Source: a virus. Taken from it: a DNA stretch of 64,000 bases. Where the stretch lies: the IMG/VR virus record IMGVR_UViG_3300034101_003795, positions 1 to 64,000 of that record; one strand, written 5' to 3'. Both the position numbers and the translations under genes were made by a program. Every line of letters starts with the position of its first letter. The stretch's first letter is position 1. Below, piece by piece: positions 26,171 to 36,500 of the stretch. The notes beneath the pieces are model-generated. The model saw only the letters and a program-made list of their open reading frames with translations. It ran no database searches and was not told the origin of the DNA.

Positions 26171-27372
26171 CATCTGGGAAAACATATTCTGATTTAGTAT
26201 CTAATGCTAATTCTTTTGTTACTGTTGGAGATACTGGAAATCCAGCATATAGTGGAACTGTTGGAGTATTAGGTAACGTTGATTATACTTATCAGATATC
26301 TAAATACGAAATTACACATCGTGAATATGTTTTATTTTTAAATAGTGTAGATCCTTTTGGAATTGATCCTAATGATATATATGATCCTCTTATTGGAAGA
26401 GGAATATTTATGGATAACACCAGAGTTGCTGGATATAGATATTATTTATCAGATGAAGTTTTTAATAATAAACCAGTAACTTATATAAGTTTTAGTAGAG
26501 CGGTAAGATTTTGTAATTGGTTACATAATGGTGGTAAAAGATATAAGGTTTCAGACTACACAGCTACCGCACCACAAAATATCGGAGCATATAATATTGG
26601 CGTAGAAACGATTAATTATGTGGCTCCTATTAATAATGCCACATTCCGATTACCAACATACTCAGAATGGTTCAAGGCGGCATATTATAATGGTAGTGGA
26701 GCATACAACTCATACGCAACCCAATCTAATATCGCTCCAGGACAGGTGTCTGCTTACAGTAACGGAGATGGATATTATCAGCCTTTAAACTTATTATCAA
26801 ATCTAGAATTAGACATATTAACAAATAATAATAGTCAATTTAATGTCACAAACAACAATATTTCAAACTTACAATTTGATATATTAAGAAATGATATTTC
26901 TGTACATAATAGAATTTCAAATCTAGAATTAGACATATTAAGTAGTAATAATAATAATAATGGTATAACAAATAATCATATTTCAAATCTACAATTTGAT
27001 ATATTAAGCAATAATTTAGTTTTAATAAATAATATAATGTCATACTCACAATTTGATATATTGTGTTGTTCCCCACCAATCATATATAACAGCCTTAATT
27101 CTTCATCACTACAGAATGATATATTTTTGTCTACCACAAATAGTAAGTATTTAGAAAATATAATCACTTATCATAATTATGATATTTTAACTTCATCGGC
27201 TAGTTCATATAGTAGTAATTTATCGAACTTTCAAATAGACATATTATCGTCAAATAAAACTATAAATACGCAAATATTAATGTTAAATATAGACTGTTTA
27301 TGTTCAGAAAATAAAAAATATCTAATTAACAGTATATCGGTTTACGATGTTTTATGTAACAAAAAAAGTTGA
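26161..27372 (+). CDS. Interrupted FGE/SUMF1-type adhesin: N-terminal half domain plus 20-residue repeats
   Basis: 403 residues. Residues about 18-205 match the N-terminal half of the formylglycine-generating enzyme (SUMF1) fold: YTYQISKYEITHREYVLFLN, PVTYISFSRAVRFCNWL, then FRLPTYSEWFKAAYY. The usual second half (GNV-E motif and GGFR ending) is missing; it appears instead at the start of the gene at 28687. From residue 211 on, the protein is about ten degenerate 20-residue units ending in a DIL-type motif. The upstream neighbour overlaps by ten bases. The reading frame is intact and long, so the protein may be made, but the domain looks broken. FGE folds in phages usually act as C-lectin-type binding modules rather than enzymes. 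Confidence 0.65.
   Translation: MWLTSGKTYSDLVSNANSFVTVGDTGNPAYSGTVGVLGNVDYTYQISKYEITHREYVLFLNSVDPFGIDPNDIYDPLIGRGIFMDNTRVAGYRYYLSDEVFNNKPVTYISFSRAVRFCNWLHNGGKRYKVSDYTATAPQNIGAYNIGVETINYVAPINNATFRLPTYSEWFKAAYYNGSGAYNSYATQSNIAPGQVSAYSNGDGYYQPLNLLSNLELDILTNNNSQFNVTNNNISNLQFDILRNDISVHNRISNLELDILSSNNNNNGITNNHISNLQFDILSNNLVLINNIMSYSQFDILCCSPPIIYNSLNSSSLQNDIFLSTTNSKYLENIITYHNYDILTSSASSYSSNLSNFQIDILSSNKTINTQILMLNIDCLCSENKKYLINSISVYDVLCNKKS
26794..27370 (+). repeat. Degenerate tandem repeat array, about 60 bp per unit
   Basis: A 24-base sequence at 26797-26820 recurs perfectly at 26917-26940, 120 bases apart; sister units at about 26861 and 26981 (TTTCAAA..TACAATTTGATATATTAA) alternate with them, giving a 60-base period. 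Later units (27041, 27101, 27171, 27221 and on) keep only the coded DIL/DIF/DCL core. The region is strikingly AT-rich. Confidence 0.75.
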
Positions 27373-27397
27373 CCATTTTTCAAATGGTGTATAAGAT
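27369..27397 (+). promoter_or_regulatory. Possible sigma70 promoter with palindromic spacer
   Basis: TTGACC at 27369-27374, a 17-base spacer and TAAGAT at 27392-27397, with a predicted start near 27404 and an AAGGAG ribosome-binding site before the ATG at 27426. A perfect palindrome (ACCATTT, TTC loop, AAATGGT) covers 27372-27388 and could be an operator or a small hairpin. The -10 match is only 4 of 6. Confidence 0.4.
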
Positions 27398-27425
27398 TTA
27401 TATATAAAGACACAAGGAGACTATT

Positions 27426-28661
27426 ATGCCAATTGTATTTTTTGAAGGATTTAATAATTCTAATACTGATGTTCCAAAATTAGAATCTAATTATTGGACA
27501 ACAAATAATTTAGGTACTTTAACCTTGGGAACTACAAATTATGCCAGAACGGAAAATTCTCTTATTATCGATAATAGAACTAGAACTTTAGGAACAGGAT
27601 CAAATACTACTGTTACATTATCAAATTTTTCTGATCCTTTATTAACAAACAATGCTTTTGCTATTGGTTTTTCCATAGGTGCCGTTATGGGAGCAGAAAC
27701 TACTGATGCTTCTGGTGTAGTAGACCCGTATAATGCAAAATTTTTAACCTTTTTTAGGAGTGGAGTTCCTGTTCTGGATCTTGATTTTGTTAAAACAACA
27801 TATAGTGGAAGTCCTAGTCTAGGTATACAAGTTAGACAAAATGGTACTGGTGTTTCTACACACGATTTTCGTAGTATGGATCTATCATCATTTAATTCAC
27901 CAGATAGCTTTTTGGATTATGATCCACCTTTGTTATTTGTAGACAATAATATATACTTTGAGTGTTTTGTTGATGCTAAATCACAAAATAAACTATTAAT
28001 GCGATTTTCTGTAGATGGTGGTAGTCAAAACTTAATACCAAAAAATAGTAGCAATAGTATTTATACTAGCATCAGCGGATTTACCAATTTGACAAGTGTA
28101 AGATTTTATTCTATGTCATGGGGTGTAGCAGATGGGTTTTCTAATACTGCAAGGAGAACATTAGATGATTTATATATAAACGGTAGTGGTAATGCAGATA
28201 CTTGTCTGTTAGGATCTGATACGAAAATTCACAGAATAATACCAATTAGTGGTACCCCAATTAGTGGATGGATAAGTAATACTAACAACCCTGTAAATAG
28301 TATTATTTCTGCAGATGGAGATGCTTCTTATATATATGCTGATCTTCTTACTAGTGGAGTTCAAAGCTTGTTTGTTTTTAGTGATGTTCCTGCAGGTGCT
28401 CCAACAGGATTAATTTTAGTAAAATCTATTAATATTGCTAGAAAAACCGCAATAGATACTAATGGTAAATTTATTAATGTGATGAGATCTGGAACAACGG
28501 GTACTGTTACTGAATTAGGAAATTCATATACTATTAGTGGTCTTGATTATAGTACATTTTCTAATTTTATATACAATAATCCTGTTACCGGAAGCGGATG
28601 GAAATTATCTGAAATTAATAACATGCAGATTGGTATTAAAACTCAAGGAACTGGCGTTTGA
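27426..28661 (+). CDS. Lectin-like virion protein inserted within the FGE adhesin locus
   Basis: 411 residues, well-spaced ribosome-binding site (AAGGAGACTATT before the ATG). The N-terminus (VFFEGFNNSN ... LESNYWTTNN) and the following 230 residues look like a concanavalin/LamG-type jelly-roll, including FYSMSWGV and a closing LDDLYING strand. The C-terminal 170 residues form a separate beta domain (ISADGDASYIYADLL, then YTISGLDYSTFSNF, ending EINNMQIGIKTQ) typical of phage surface adhesins. It sits between the two halves of an FGE domain and has a possible promoter of its own, so it may have arrived as a unit. Function as a glycan-binding appendage is inferred. Confidence 0.65.
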   Translation: MPIVFFEGFNNSNTDVPKLESNYWTTNNLGTLTLGTTNYARTENSLIIDNRTRTLGTGSNTTVTLSNFSDPLLTNNAFAIGFSIGAVMGAETTDASGVVDPYNAKFLTFFRSGVPVLDLDFVKTTYSGSPSLGIQVRQNGTGVSTHDFRSMDLSSFNSPDSFLDYDPPLLFVDNNIYFECFVDAKSQNKLLMRFSVDGGSQNLIPKNSSNSIYTSISGFTNLTSVRFYSMSWGVADGFSNTARRTLDDLYINGSGNADTCLLGSDTKIHRIIPISGTPISGWISNTNNPVNSIISADGDASYIYADLLTSGVQSLFVFSDVPAGAPTGLILVKSINIARKTAIDTNGKFINVMRSGTTGTVTELGNSYTISGLDYSTFSNFIYNNPVTGSGWKLSEINNMQIGIKTQGTGV

Positions 28662-28686
28662 ATTAATTGGTAATTAGGATAAATTT

Positions 28687-31600
28687 ATGGTTTCTCCAGG
28701 AAATAATACATCAAACTATAGTAGTAAAGCTGTTTGGAGTGGATCGTCGGCAAAACCAACTACGGTTGGTACAAATGGTGGTCCAAGCTATTATGGAACC
28801 TATGATCAAGATGGAAATGTAAGCGAAATTGTACTAGGAAGTTTCCCTAATACTGGAACACCAGACTCTAATGCATTTCCCTACGGGGCTGGCGGAAACT
28901 TTTTCAGTAGTGCTGTTGGAAGAAATGTAAATTATTTTACTAACTTTGGAGCGAATTTAAATTCTGGTGGTTTTAGGCTCGTAGCAAAAGAATATACTAA
29001 TATACAAATTTCATCTGTTAGTCCAGAATTTTTTAATCCTAATTCCGGTATTGTTCAATCTTTTTATATTAATAATTATGAAAATTTTCCTATTACTGGA
29101 CTACAGATATCAGGATATTATAAAAATATTCTTAATCCAGTATGGTCTGGTTCATACGATCCATCATCATCTGGTACAATAAGCGGCACAGGGAACATAT
29201 TAATAAATTGTACTCTTGGATCTAGTGGCAGTTTAATTATTAACTTTAGTGGAATTCCTAAATCTGGACTTTCTATATTATCTAATAGAATAACATTATA
29301 TACTTCAAATAATTATAATCTACAACAAAATTATTATAAGATTAGTAGTACAATTTCATCAGATAATGAAATTAATAGTTTGAATTACCAGCATAAATTT
29401 TCTCAACTTAATTGGGGTAGTATAAGCCCTAATTCTTTTGTTGTGGTTGACGATATAGGAAATTCAAATGCTTTTGATGTTTATCAAAATAATTTAGGAT
29501 CATATGTAGGAGGAGTAAATTATTATTATAATATTACTAAATATTACATCACAAATAATGAATATTGTTTATTTTTAAACAGCGTGGATCCACAAGGAAC
29601 AAATCCACAAAATATTTATTCCACATACGTACCAAATACAATAACTTATTCATCTGAAAATATTAATGGCAACAAATATAGTGTTATAACTTCAGGATAC
29701 AATAGAGGGAATAAACCAATAGATAATATTCCAGTAGCAAATATGTTGCGATATTGTAATTGGTTACATAATGGAGGCAAAAGATATAATACAACATCAT
29801 CTGGAATTTCTGCACCACAAAATACCGGTTCTTATAACGTTGGTACTGGTGTGAATGTTCTCCCAACGATACCACAGGGCACAGGAAGATTTAGACTACC
29901 AAATGCTCACGAGATAACCAAAGCATCTTATTACAGAGGTAGTGATGGTATTTATTGGAATTTTGGAACAAAAACAAATAGTGCTCCACTAAGCGCTGGT
30001 ATACATGCTCCAACAAGAGATAGTCAGCTACCTAGTGGAGTTAGTGGATTAGAATTACGACAATCATATAATACTGCAAATTTTGGTACTGCATTAACAA
30101 CAGCAGGAACTAATGGCGCTTCAAGTCCATATGGATTATATGATGTTGAAGGTTCTGTTATGGAAGTAACTCATCACGGAAGCAATTTTTTTGCTATGCG
30201 CAATTCGTCATGGAGGAGCACCACAACAATAGCCAGACTGAACTCACTTTTATTTGTTAGCGTGGCAAATATTGATACAGAATTTAATGCTGGGTATGCT
30301 TATGGTTTCAGAGTAGTATCTAGTGGATTGATAGGCGATATCGGTTTAGATTTAGAAAGTGCGGGAATTTATTATAATCAATCAATCCCTATTGAAGCAA
30401 CAGCAACAATAGAAAATAGTTTCAATATTCCAAGTACTTTTTCAGTTCTTTTATCAGTATCTGGACAAAATACTAGTCCTGGATATTGGACACCTTATTA
30501 TTTTAATGGAGCTACTGGACCAAATGTAGTTCAAAATAATATAGGGTCTAGTATATCGTTACCATCAGATGATAGTAAAGTTATATTTACTTTAGCTGGC
30601 GCCACGCCAAATGAAGTAGCAACAACTCCAATAGTTATAAATGGAACCATTACTCCTATTGGTTTTGGTGATCTATCATTAGAAAATAATAGTGATAGTA
30701 TTATTAAATATATTGATCCACAGACAAATCTAGGAGTATCAATAACAGGATCTCAAGTGGTAAACAAGGGAGAGAATATAAGTTATGATATAATAGTAAG
30801 TAATACTGGTAGTAGTTATGTTAGTGGTATAAATCTGTCTACTAATATATCTCCATTAAATAATATTAATTACAGATGGAACCAAGATCTTAGCCGTAGC
30901 ACATCATCTATAGTGTCAGTTCCGCCATCAGGAACTGGAAATATAGTATCAAATATTTCGCTTTTACCAAATACGTATTCTATATTTAGTATAAGTGGTT
31001 TAGTTACTAATACTTATTATCCTATAACAGCATATTCTAGCATTAGTGTTACGGGAAATCAGAGTGGATTTAAGGAGAGCAGCGCATCAACATCGTTTGG
31101 GCCAACAGATCTACAAATAAGATATACCGGGATTCCAATCTACCATTCTGATGGACAATTTGTAAATTATAAAATATTAATTACTAATTCTGGTAGTAAC
31201 GATTCTATAAATTCAAGATTCTTTCATAACTTTACTAGTTTATCTGGTATAAATTGGTCAATTGTTTATGGACCATCATCAACTGGAATAACTAATGGAT
31301 CAGGAATTATTGACGCTTATATCCTTTTAGGATCAAACAGTAGTGCTACCATTAATGTAGATGGTATAGCTAGTAACTCAAAGTATGGGGATATATTATT
31401 AACATCATCTATCACACCAACAGTAATTACTGATAGTAATTTATCAAATAATACTGCAATTATTAATATACCTCATAGTATAGCTATAAAAAATATCAAG
31501 TATAGTGAGAATAGTTGTGATAATAATGGTTATATTACCATTGGAATAACTGGAGGAATACCACCATATTCATATACTATCAATAATGAAACAATATCTT

Positions 31601-33567
31601 CTAATGATACTATACTCACAATAGAAAATCTAGAGGCTGGCTCATATACTCCATTAGTATCCGATAGTACTAATACTGTATATTATTATCCTGAAACTAT
31701 TACAATTATAGATAGTTCTATTACTGCTACTGTGGGAAATATTTATTCTCCATTATTATTAGATAGTTATGGTGTTGTTAACTTGTCTGTTGCTGGTAGC
31801 GGTGCTCCTTATGCTTTTGTGTTTACAAATTCAACAGATAATAGCATATCAATTCCATCACTGGAAACCAAGTATATTGTTTCTTCAGAAACAGATAACT
31901 CTTTAATTAATTATAGATTTGATAATCTATTAACTCCAGACAGTTATTCATATCTGATACAAGATAAGTATGGATGTCGTTCGTCAGGATCTTTTAATAT
32001 TCCAAATATATCTGAATTAAGCGTGCAGGTTTCAACAATTGATAATAATCCTATAGTCACAGCTATTCCATCATTAACATTAGATATTTTTGATACTATA
32101 TTGATACCATATAAACATATTAAAAATAATACTAATCTTTGGAAATTAATTAAAACATTAGATCTGAAAGACTATATTAGCATATTAATTAATAATGAAA
32201 AATATGAATTTAGAATAGTCAGAGATATGCTTGATAAGCACTGTGTTGATACTCAAAACAATATAGAATTATTAAGATTTGGTAATTCTGAAGAAGATTG
32301 GTATTTCTTCTTTTATATCGCTCCATCTGTTGATTTGACAAATGATCAAACCAATATTGATAGTTCTTTTGAGATTTTAGATACTAATACTCAAGAAAAG
32401 TTCTTATTAACATTAGGTTTATCAGAAACTAATACGTTAGAACAAGACAATCCAAGTTTAATAAGAGGCAGTTTTATTCTTAATGGTTTGGGCTATAATG
32501 AATATTCAGATAATACTGAAGCTAATATTTCAATAGGATATAATTCAGATAATCAATACAATTATTATATTAATAATATTAAGAAAATACTACTCAATAA
32601 TATATATAGCGTGGGATTTGTTACTACTATCAGTTTTCTAGAACAATTTAATATTGCTAGAGAATATATTACTATTGGACAAACATCGTGCAGTCTATCT
32701 AAAGAAGACTATCAATATAAATTAAATATTAAAAATCTACTTATAGATATCAATAATTTTAATAATGTTAATAATGTTTATATATTAAATGCTAATAGTA
32801 TTTCTAATAATGGACAATTAAACACATTCATACTTGGTAATGATACTTTTATAACTGAAGATGGAACTTTAACTAATTCTTATACTATAGAATATTTTAC
32901 TTTTGACAAAAATTCAACTAGTTTCAAACATTTTGAGATGAATAATGAAATTATTAAAGATATTAATGTAATTAGTGAATTAGATTCAAGATACATAATT
33001 ATTAGAGCTAAAGATACATATAATAATATACCAAAGAGTATTAGTATTAATGGAGTAGTATCGTCTTATGATAATCATTTTATAATAGCTCAAAGAGATT
33101 TACAAAATTATAATAATTCTATATTATCAGAATTTAAGTACGGTGATATTTTAGTATTTATCAAAGATCTATCTACTATTAATAGTGTTGATAACGAAGT
33201 ATCCGGACTAGATCCTAATACTGGTTTACCTGGAACTACCGTTTTAGGAGGAACCACCAATTCGCTTGTGACAAATATTATTGAACAAACAAAAGACTCG
33301 TCAGGTACTGGATCATTGTTACTACAAATACCTTCTAAAACAGAGGTTGAAGTATTTGGCCCTAATAAATACTTTATTAAAGTTAGTTCTGATACAACAT
33401 TTAAAAATTTAATTCCTGGACTTTATATTATTAAAGGAAATGAAGACAGTTTAAAGAAGAATAATCTTTATCAAAATGAACTAAGAATTTTAATATCTAA
33501 GAATATTCTTTCGACTATAACAATTGAATTTACTAGTTATACAAATAAATTATTTATTAAGGATTAA
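28687..33567 (+). CDS. Giant adhesin: FGE C-terminal half, complete FGE domain, DUF11-like and SprB-like repeats
   Basis: 1626 residues. Residues 1-102 are the C-terminal half of an FGE/SUMF1 domain (YGTYDQDGNVSEI ... GGFRLVAKE). Residues about 105-215 are Ig-like. Residues about 250-545 are a complete FGE domain (YNITKYYITNNEYCLFLN, RYCNWLHNGGKRY, FRLPNAHEITKASYY, YGLYDVEGSVMEV, YGFRVVSS). Residues about 680-930 hold two DUF11/CARDB-like Ig repeats (GENISYDIIVSNTGSSYVSG). Two SprB-like repeats follow (CDNNGYITIGITGGIPPYSY), then a 500-residue C-terminal region of unknown type. Neither FGE copy keeps the catalytic cysteine motif before GFR, so binding rather than formylglycine formation is likely. 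A long host-binding fibre is inferred. Confidence 0.75.
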   Translation: MVSPGNNTSNYSSKAVWSGSSAKPTTVGTNGGPSYYGTYDQDGNVSEIVLGSFPNTGTPDSNAFPYGAGGNFFSSAVGRNVNYFTNFGANLNSGGFRLVAKEYTNIQISSVSPEFFNPNSGIVQSFYINNYENFPITGLQISGYYKNILNPVWSGSYDPSSSGTISGTGNILINCTLGSSGSLIINFSGIPKSGLSILSNRITLYTSNNYNLQQNYYKISSTISSDNEINSLNYQHKFSQLNWGSISPNSFVVVDDIGNSNAFDVYQNNLGSYVGGVNYYYNITKYYITNNEYCLFLNSVDPQGTNPQNIYSTYVPNTITYSSENINGNKYSVITSGYNRGNKPIDNIPVANMLRYCNWLHNGGKRYNTTSSGISAPQNTGSYNVGTGVNVLPTIPQGTGRFRLPNAHEITKASYYRGSDGIYWNFGTKTNSAPLSAGIHAPTRDSQLPSGVSGLELRQSYNTANFGTALTTAGTNGASSPYGLYDVEGSVMEVTHHGSNFFAMRNSSWRSTTTIARLNSLLFVSVANIDTEFNAGYAYGFRVVSSGLIGDIGLDLESAGIYYNQSIPIEATATIENSFNIPSTFSVLLSVSGQNTSPGYWTPYYFNGATGPNVVQNNIGSSISLPSDDSKVIFTLAGATPNEVATTPIVINGTITPIGFGDLSLENNSDSIIKYIDPQTNLGVSITGSQVVNKGENISYDIIVSNTGSSYVSGINLSTNISPLNNINYRWNQDLSRSTSSIVSVPPSGTGNIVSNISLLPNTYSIFSISGLVTNTYYPITAYSSISVTGNQSGFKESSASTSFGPTDLQIRYTGIPIYHSDGQFVNYKILITNSGSNDSINSRFFHNFTSLSGINWSIVYGPSSTGITNGSGIIDAYILLGSNSSATINVDGIASNSKYGDILLTSSITPTVITDSNLSNNTAIINIPHSIAIKNIKYSENSCDNNGYITIGITGGIPPYSYTINNETISSNDTILTIENLEAGSYTPLVSDSTNTVYYYPETITIIDSSITATVGNIYSPLLLDSYGVVNLSVAGSGAPYAFVFTNSTDNSISIPSLETKYIVSSETDNSLINYRFDNLLTPDSYSYLIQDKYGCRSSGSFNIPNISELSVQVSTIDNNPIVTAIPSLTLDIFDTILIPYKHIKNNTNLWKLIKTLDLKDYISILINNEKYEFRIVRDMLDKHCVDTQNNIELLRFGNSEEDWYFFFYIAPSVDLTNDQTNIDSSFEILDTNTQEKFLLTLGLSETNTLEQDNPSLIRGSFILNGLGYNEYSDNTEANISIGYNSDNQYNYYINNIKKILLNNIYSVGFVTTISFLEQFNIAREYITIGQTSCSLSKEDYQYKLNIKNLLIDINNFNNVNNVYILNANSISNNGQLNTFILGNDTFITEDGTLTNSYTIEYFTFDKNSTSFKHFEMNNEIIKDINVISELDSRYIIIRAKDTYNNIPKSISINGVVSSYDNHFIIAQRDLQNYNNSILSEFKYGDILVFIKDLSTINSVDNEVSGLDPNTGLPGTTVLGGTTNSLVTNIIEQTKDSSGTGSLLLQIPSKTEVEVFGPNKYFIKVSSDTTFKNLIPGLYIIKGNEDSLKKNNLYQNELRILISKNILSTITIEFTSYTNKLFIKD

Positions 33568-33569
33568 TA

Positions 33570-36500
33570 ATGACAACCACCAGAAGAACTATAAACGCTA
33601 ATATGTCTCTCTCGTATGCTCTTGGTGGCAATGTTTTTGGTGGAGATATAAGATTAAGTAATTTTGCTTTAAATATTGGAATAGGAAGTCAGTCATCAAA
33701 TCTTGATGTAGAATTCATCTACGACACATGTGGACAAGCTGGAGGGGTATCAAGACCAACAGTAGGTAGAGCTGTTAGATTTCAATGTAATTCATTAGTA
33801 TTTGGTGGCATTATTAATAGTGTATCATATGGTGAATCTGCTGGTGGATCAGTTTATAAATTAAAAATTATTGATCCAAGAAAAGTATTAGAAAATGTGT
33901 CTATTCTTTTACAAGGATACTATTGTGATTATGGTATACAAGCTCCAAATTTTATTAATATTGCTTCTTTTATAGAGAATGGTGTTGCTATTTGTCCTCC
34001 TGGCGAGGATACTCAAAATTGGCCACGAGTTGGGAACTGTAATAATTTTGGGAGAATTAATAGTGCTAATGGTGTTTTCTTAAGAGAAGCTTTGGCTGGA
34101 ATACAAAGGAAAAACCCATTTGTATATACCACCACTGGAGAACCATTGTATCTAAATTTGGGCAAAATTATAGCAATAACGCCAGGATATGCTAAAACAG
34201 AGGCTTCTACATCAAGTTTATTAGCTCTAATAACTCAGGCTTGCGACGAAGGCGCTTGTGATTTTATTGTATCATTAGTTGGTACAATAATAGATATCAT
34301 GCCAATTAATAGAGGAACACAGCCACCTTCTGGTTTAATAGGTCAGGTAATAAGTAGTGCTCAAAACACAGGAACATTAATAAGTGGAGAAGTTGGAGAA
34401 GAAGAATTATATGAAAATAGTAATAAAGTAGTATTGGGGGAAAATGTACAGTACTTAAGAACAATTCAGTCTCCTGGTAATGTGGCAATGATGTTGGGAA
34501 CTGACTTAAACGATAACGCTATTAGAGTTTATAATACTAATTTTAGAGTACCAATTAATATATCTACATTAGCAGCAGGATTTGCATCACAAGGATATTC
34601 TCTTCCTTATATGTTTCCAGTTTCAGAAGAAGAGATATTGGCCGCTGGAACTACAGAATTATGGAAATTATATGGATTAGCAAACGAAAATAGTTTGTCT
34701 GGAAATTTATTATCATTATTAAATATGAGAGAACCATTAGGGGATACGCTTAAAGCATTTAATTTATTATTAAATACAAGTAATCTTAATGATTTTAATA
34801 AAAGTTTAGATGCTGTAAATAATATAACCTCAGCAGTTGCAAAAGCTAGGAATGCACATTTATATGAACTAGCATACGAATGGTTTGCTCAAGATTTTAT
34901 ATCAACATATTATGGTAAAAAATGGCTTGTCCCAATAAGTTATATATGTGCAAATCCTGCTCCTCAGTCAAATAAAGTGGCTGATGGAGGTTATATTAAT
35001 TTATCAGACGTTCCTTCTGATGGAGGATGGCCAAATGATTATAATCTTTTAGGATTAACTTATGGATATAATACGTCTTTGTTTGAAACTCCAGATGGTA
35101 GATTGAGTGGATTTTTACGCATGAATACTGCTCAATCTTTACCACGAAGAATAGGTCTAAGATCTGTAAACTTTGTTGTTTCTCCAGAAGGACTAGATCC
35201 TAGCTCTATGCTTATAGTAGGACAAAATTGTTATGTTAAGGTGCAAACAGAAGGAGAAATGTTTAGAAGATCTCCATCCGTAGCGGAAGTTCTTATAACT
35301 TCTCCTTTTTTAAGTATGACTCCCGTTATTAATACCGATATTGTTTCTGAGGGATTAAGAACTTTAGCTGTAATATTAGGAGATGGTACTTTACCAAGAA
35401 AAATTGAGAAGAGTGAGACTGGAGCTTCGATGAAATCTGGTGCAAATATTTTTAAAATGGGTAAGCCTTGTTGTTCGTTCGACTACGTTTCTGTGCCAAT
35501 GAAAAGCAATATTTACGTTTATGGGCCATGGACAGGCAGCAAAGGATCTATAGGATCCACCACTGTTGAACAAACAAATTTGAGTCCTTGGAATTATGGT
35601 GGTTTTTCAACAATGAATATGGTGGGCCAAGCATTGGCTCAAAATGGATTAAGACTAAGTAATAAAACAGAGTCTGGATCTATGACATTGGCCGAACCAC
35701 CTGGGTATAGTATAGAATATTTTATTAATGCTGCTATTGTTATTAATAGTATTGGTGTTAATTTTAATTCTGGCGGCGCTACAACGACATATAGCTTTCA
35801 AACATATAGTCAAAAATTTGGACAGTACGGTAAGGCTATTTCAGATAGTATCCAAAAGTCAGTAAAAATAAGAAGTGAAATTTTAGGATATATTCGAACA
35901 CAAAGAAGGAATTTAATAACAGCTAGTAATTCAATTAGAAAAGAAATGGCAAGGTTTGATATTAAACAGGGTAAGTATGCTTTTCAAAAACAGCCGCCAG
36001 CCACATCTAAATCTTCTCCGTCTTATTTACTTGTCGGCGGATATTACGATCCATCATCTGCAGATAAAGCTTATACTGTTGGATTAAATTCTACTAATCA
36101 ATTTGAAACATCTACAGAAGGTCCACCTTTTCAAAATTTAGCAATTATGTCATTAGATGGATTATTATCTCCGGTATCTTTACAGGGACGAGGGGGTAGA
36201 CTTCCTAGATTTGCAACTTCGTGGGGTTATGAAAAAGGAGACAAGTCACACACAACAAGACCATGCATGCCCCCTATCGATAATCAAGAACCATTAGCTA
36301 TCAATAGAAAGTATTTAAATCCTATTGTTAGTAGAACATTTTTACAAACATGGGAAGGAAGAGGATCATCGAACAGTTTTAATATTAGAGTTATTGGATT
36401 TGGACAAAACAATAGTAATAATAGTATTTTTAATGTGTCAGACACTAAGTATGATAATGAAACTGATTTTGGTTTTTATGCATTAAGAGGTCCATTAGTT

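Noticed and set aside
26161-33567. Diversity-generating retroelement in the window
   Set aside because: No reverse transcriptase, no template/variable repeat pair with adenine-biased differences was seen. Only FGE-type candidate targets are present.
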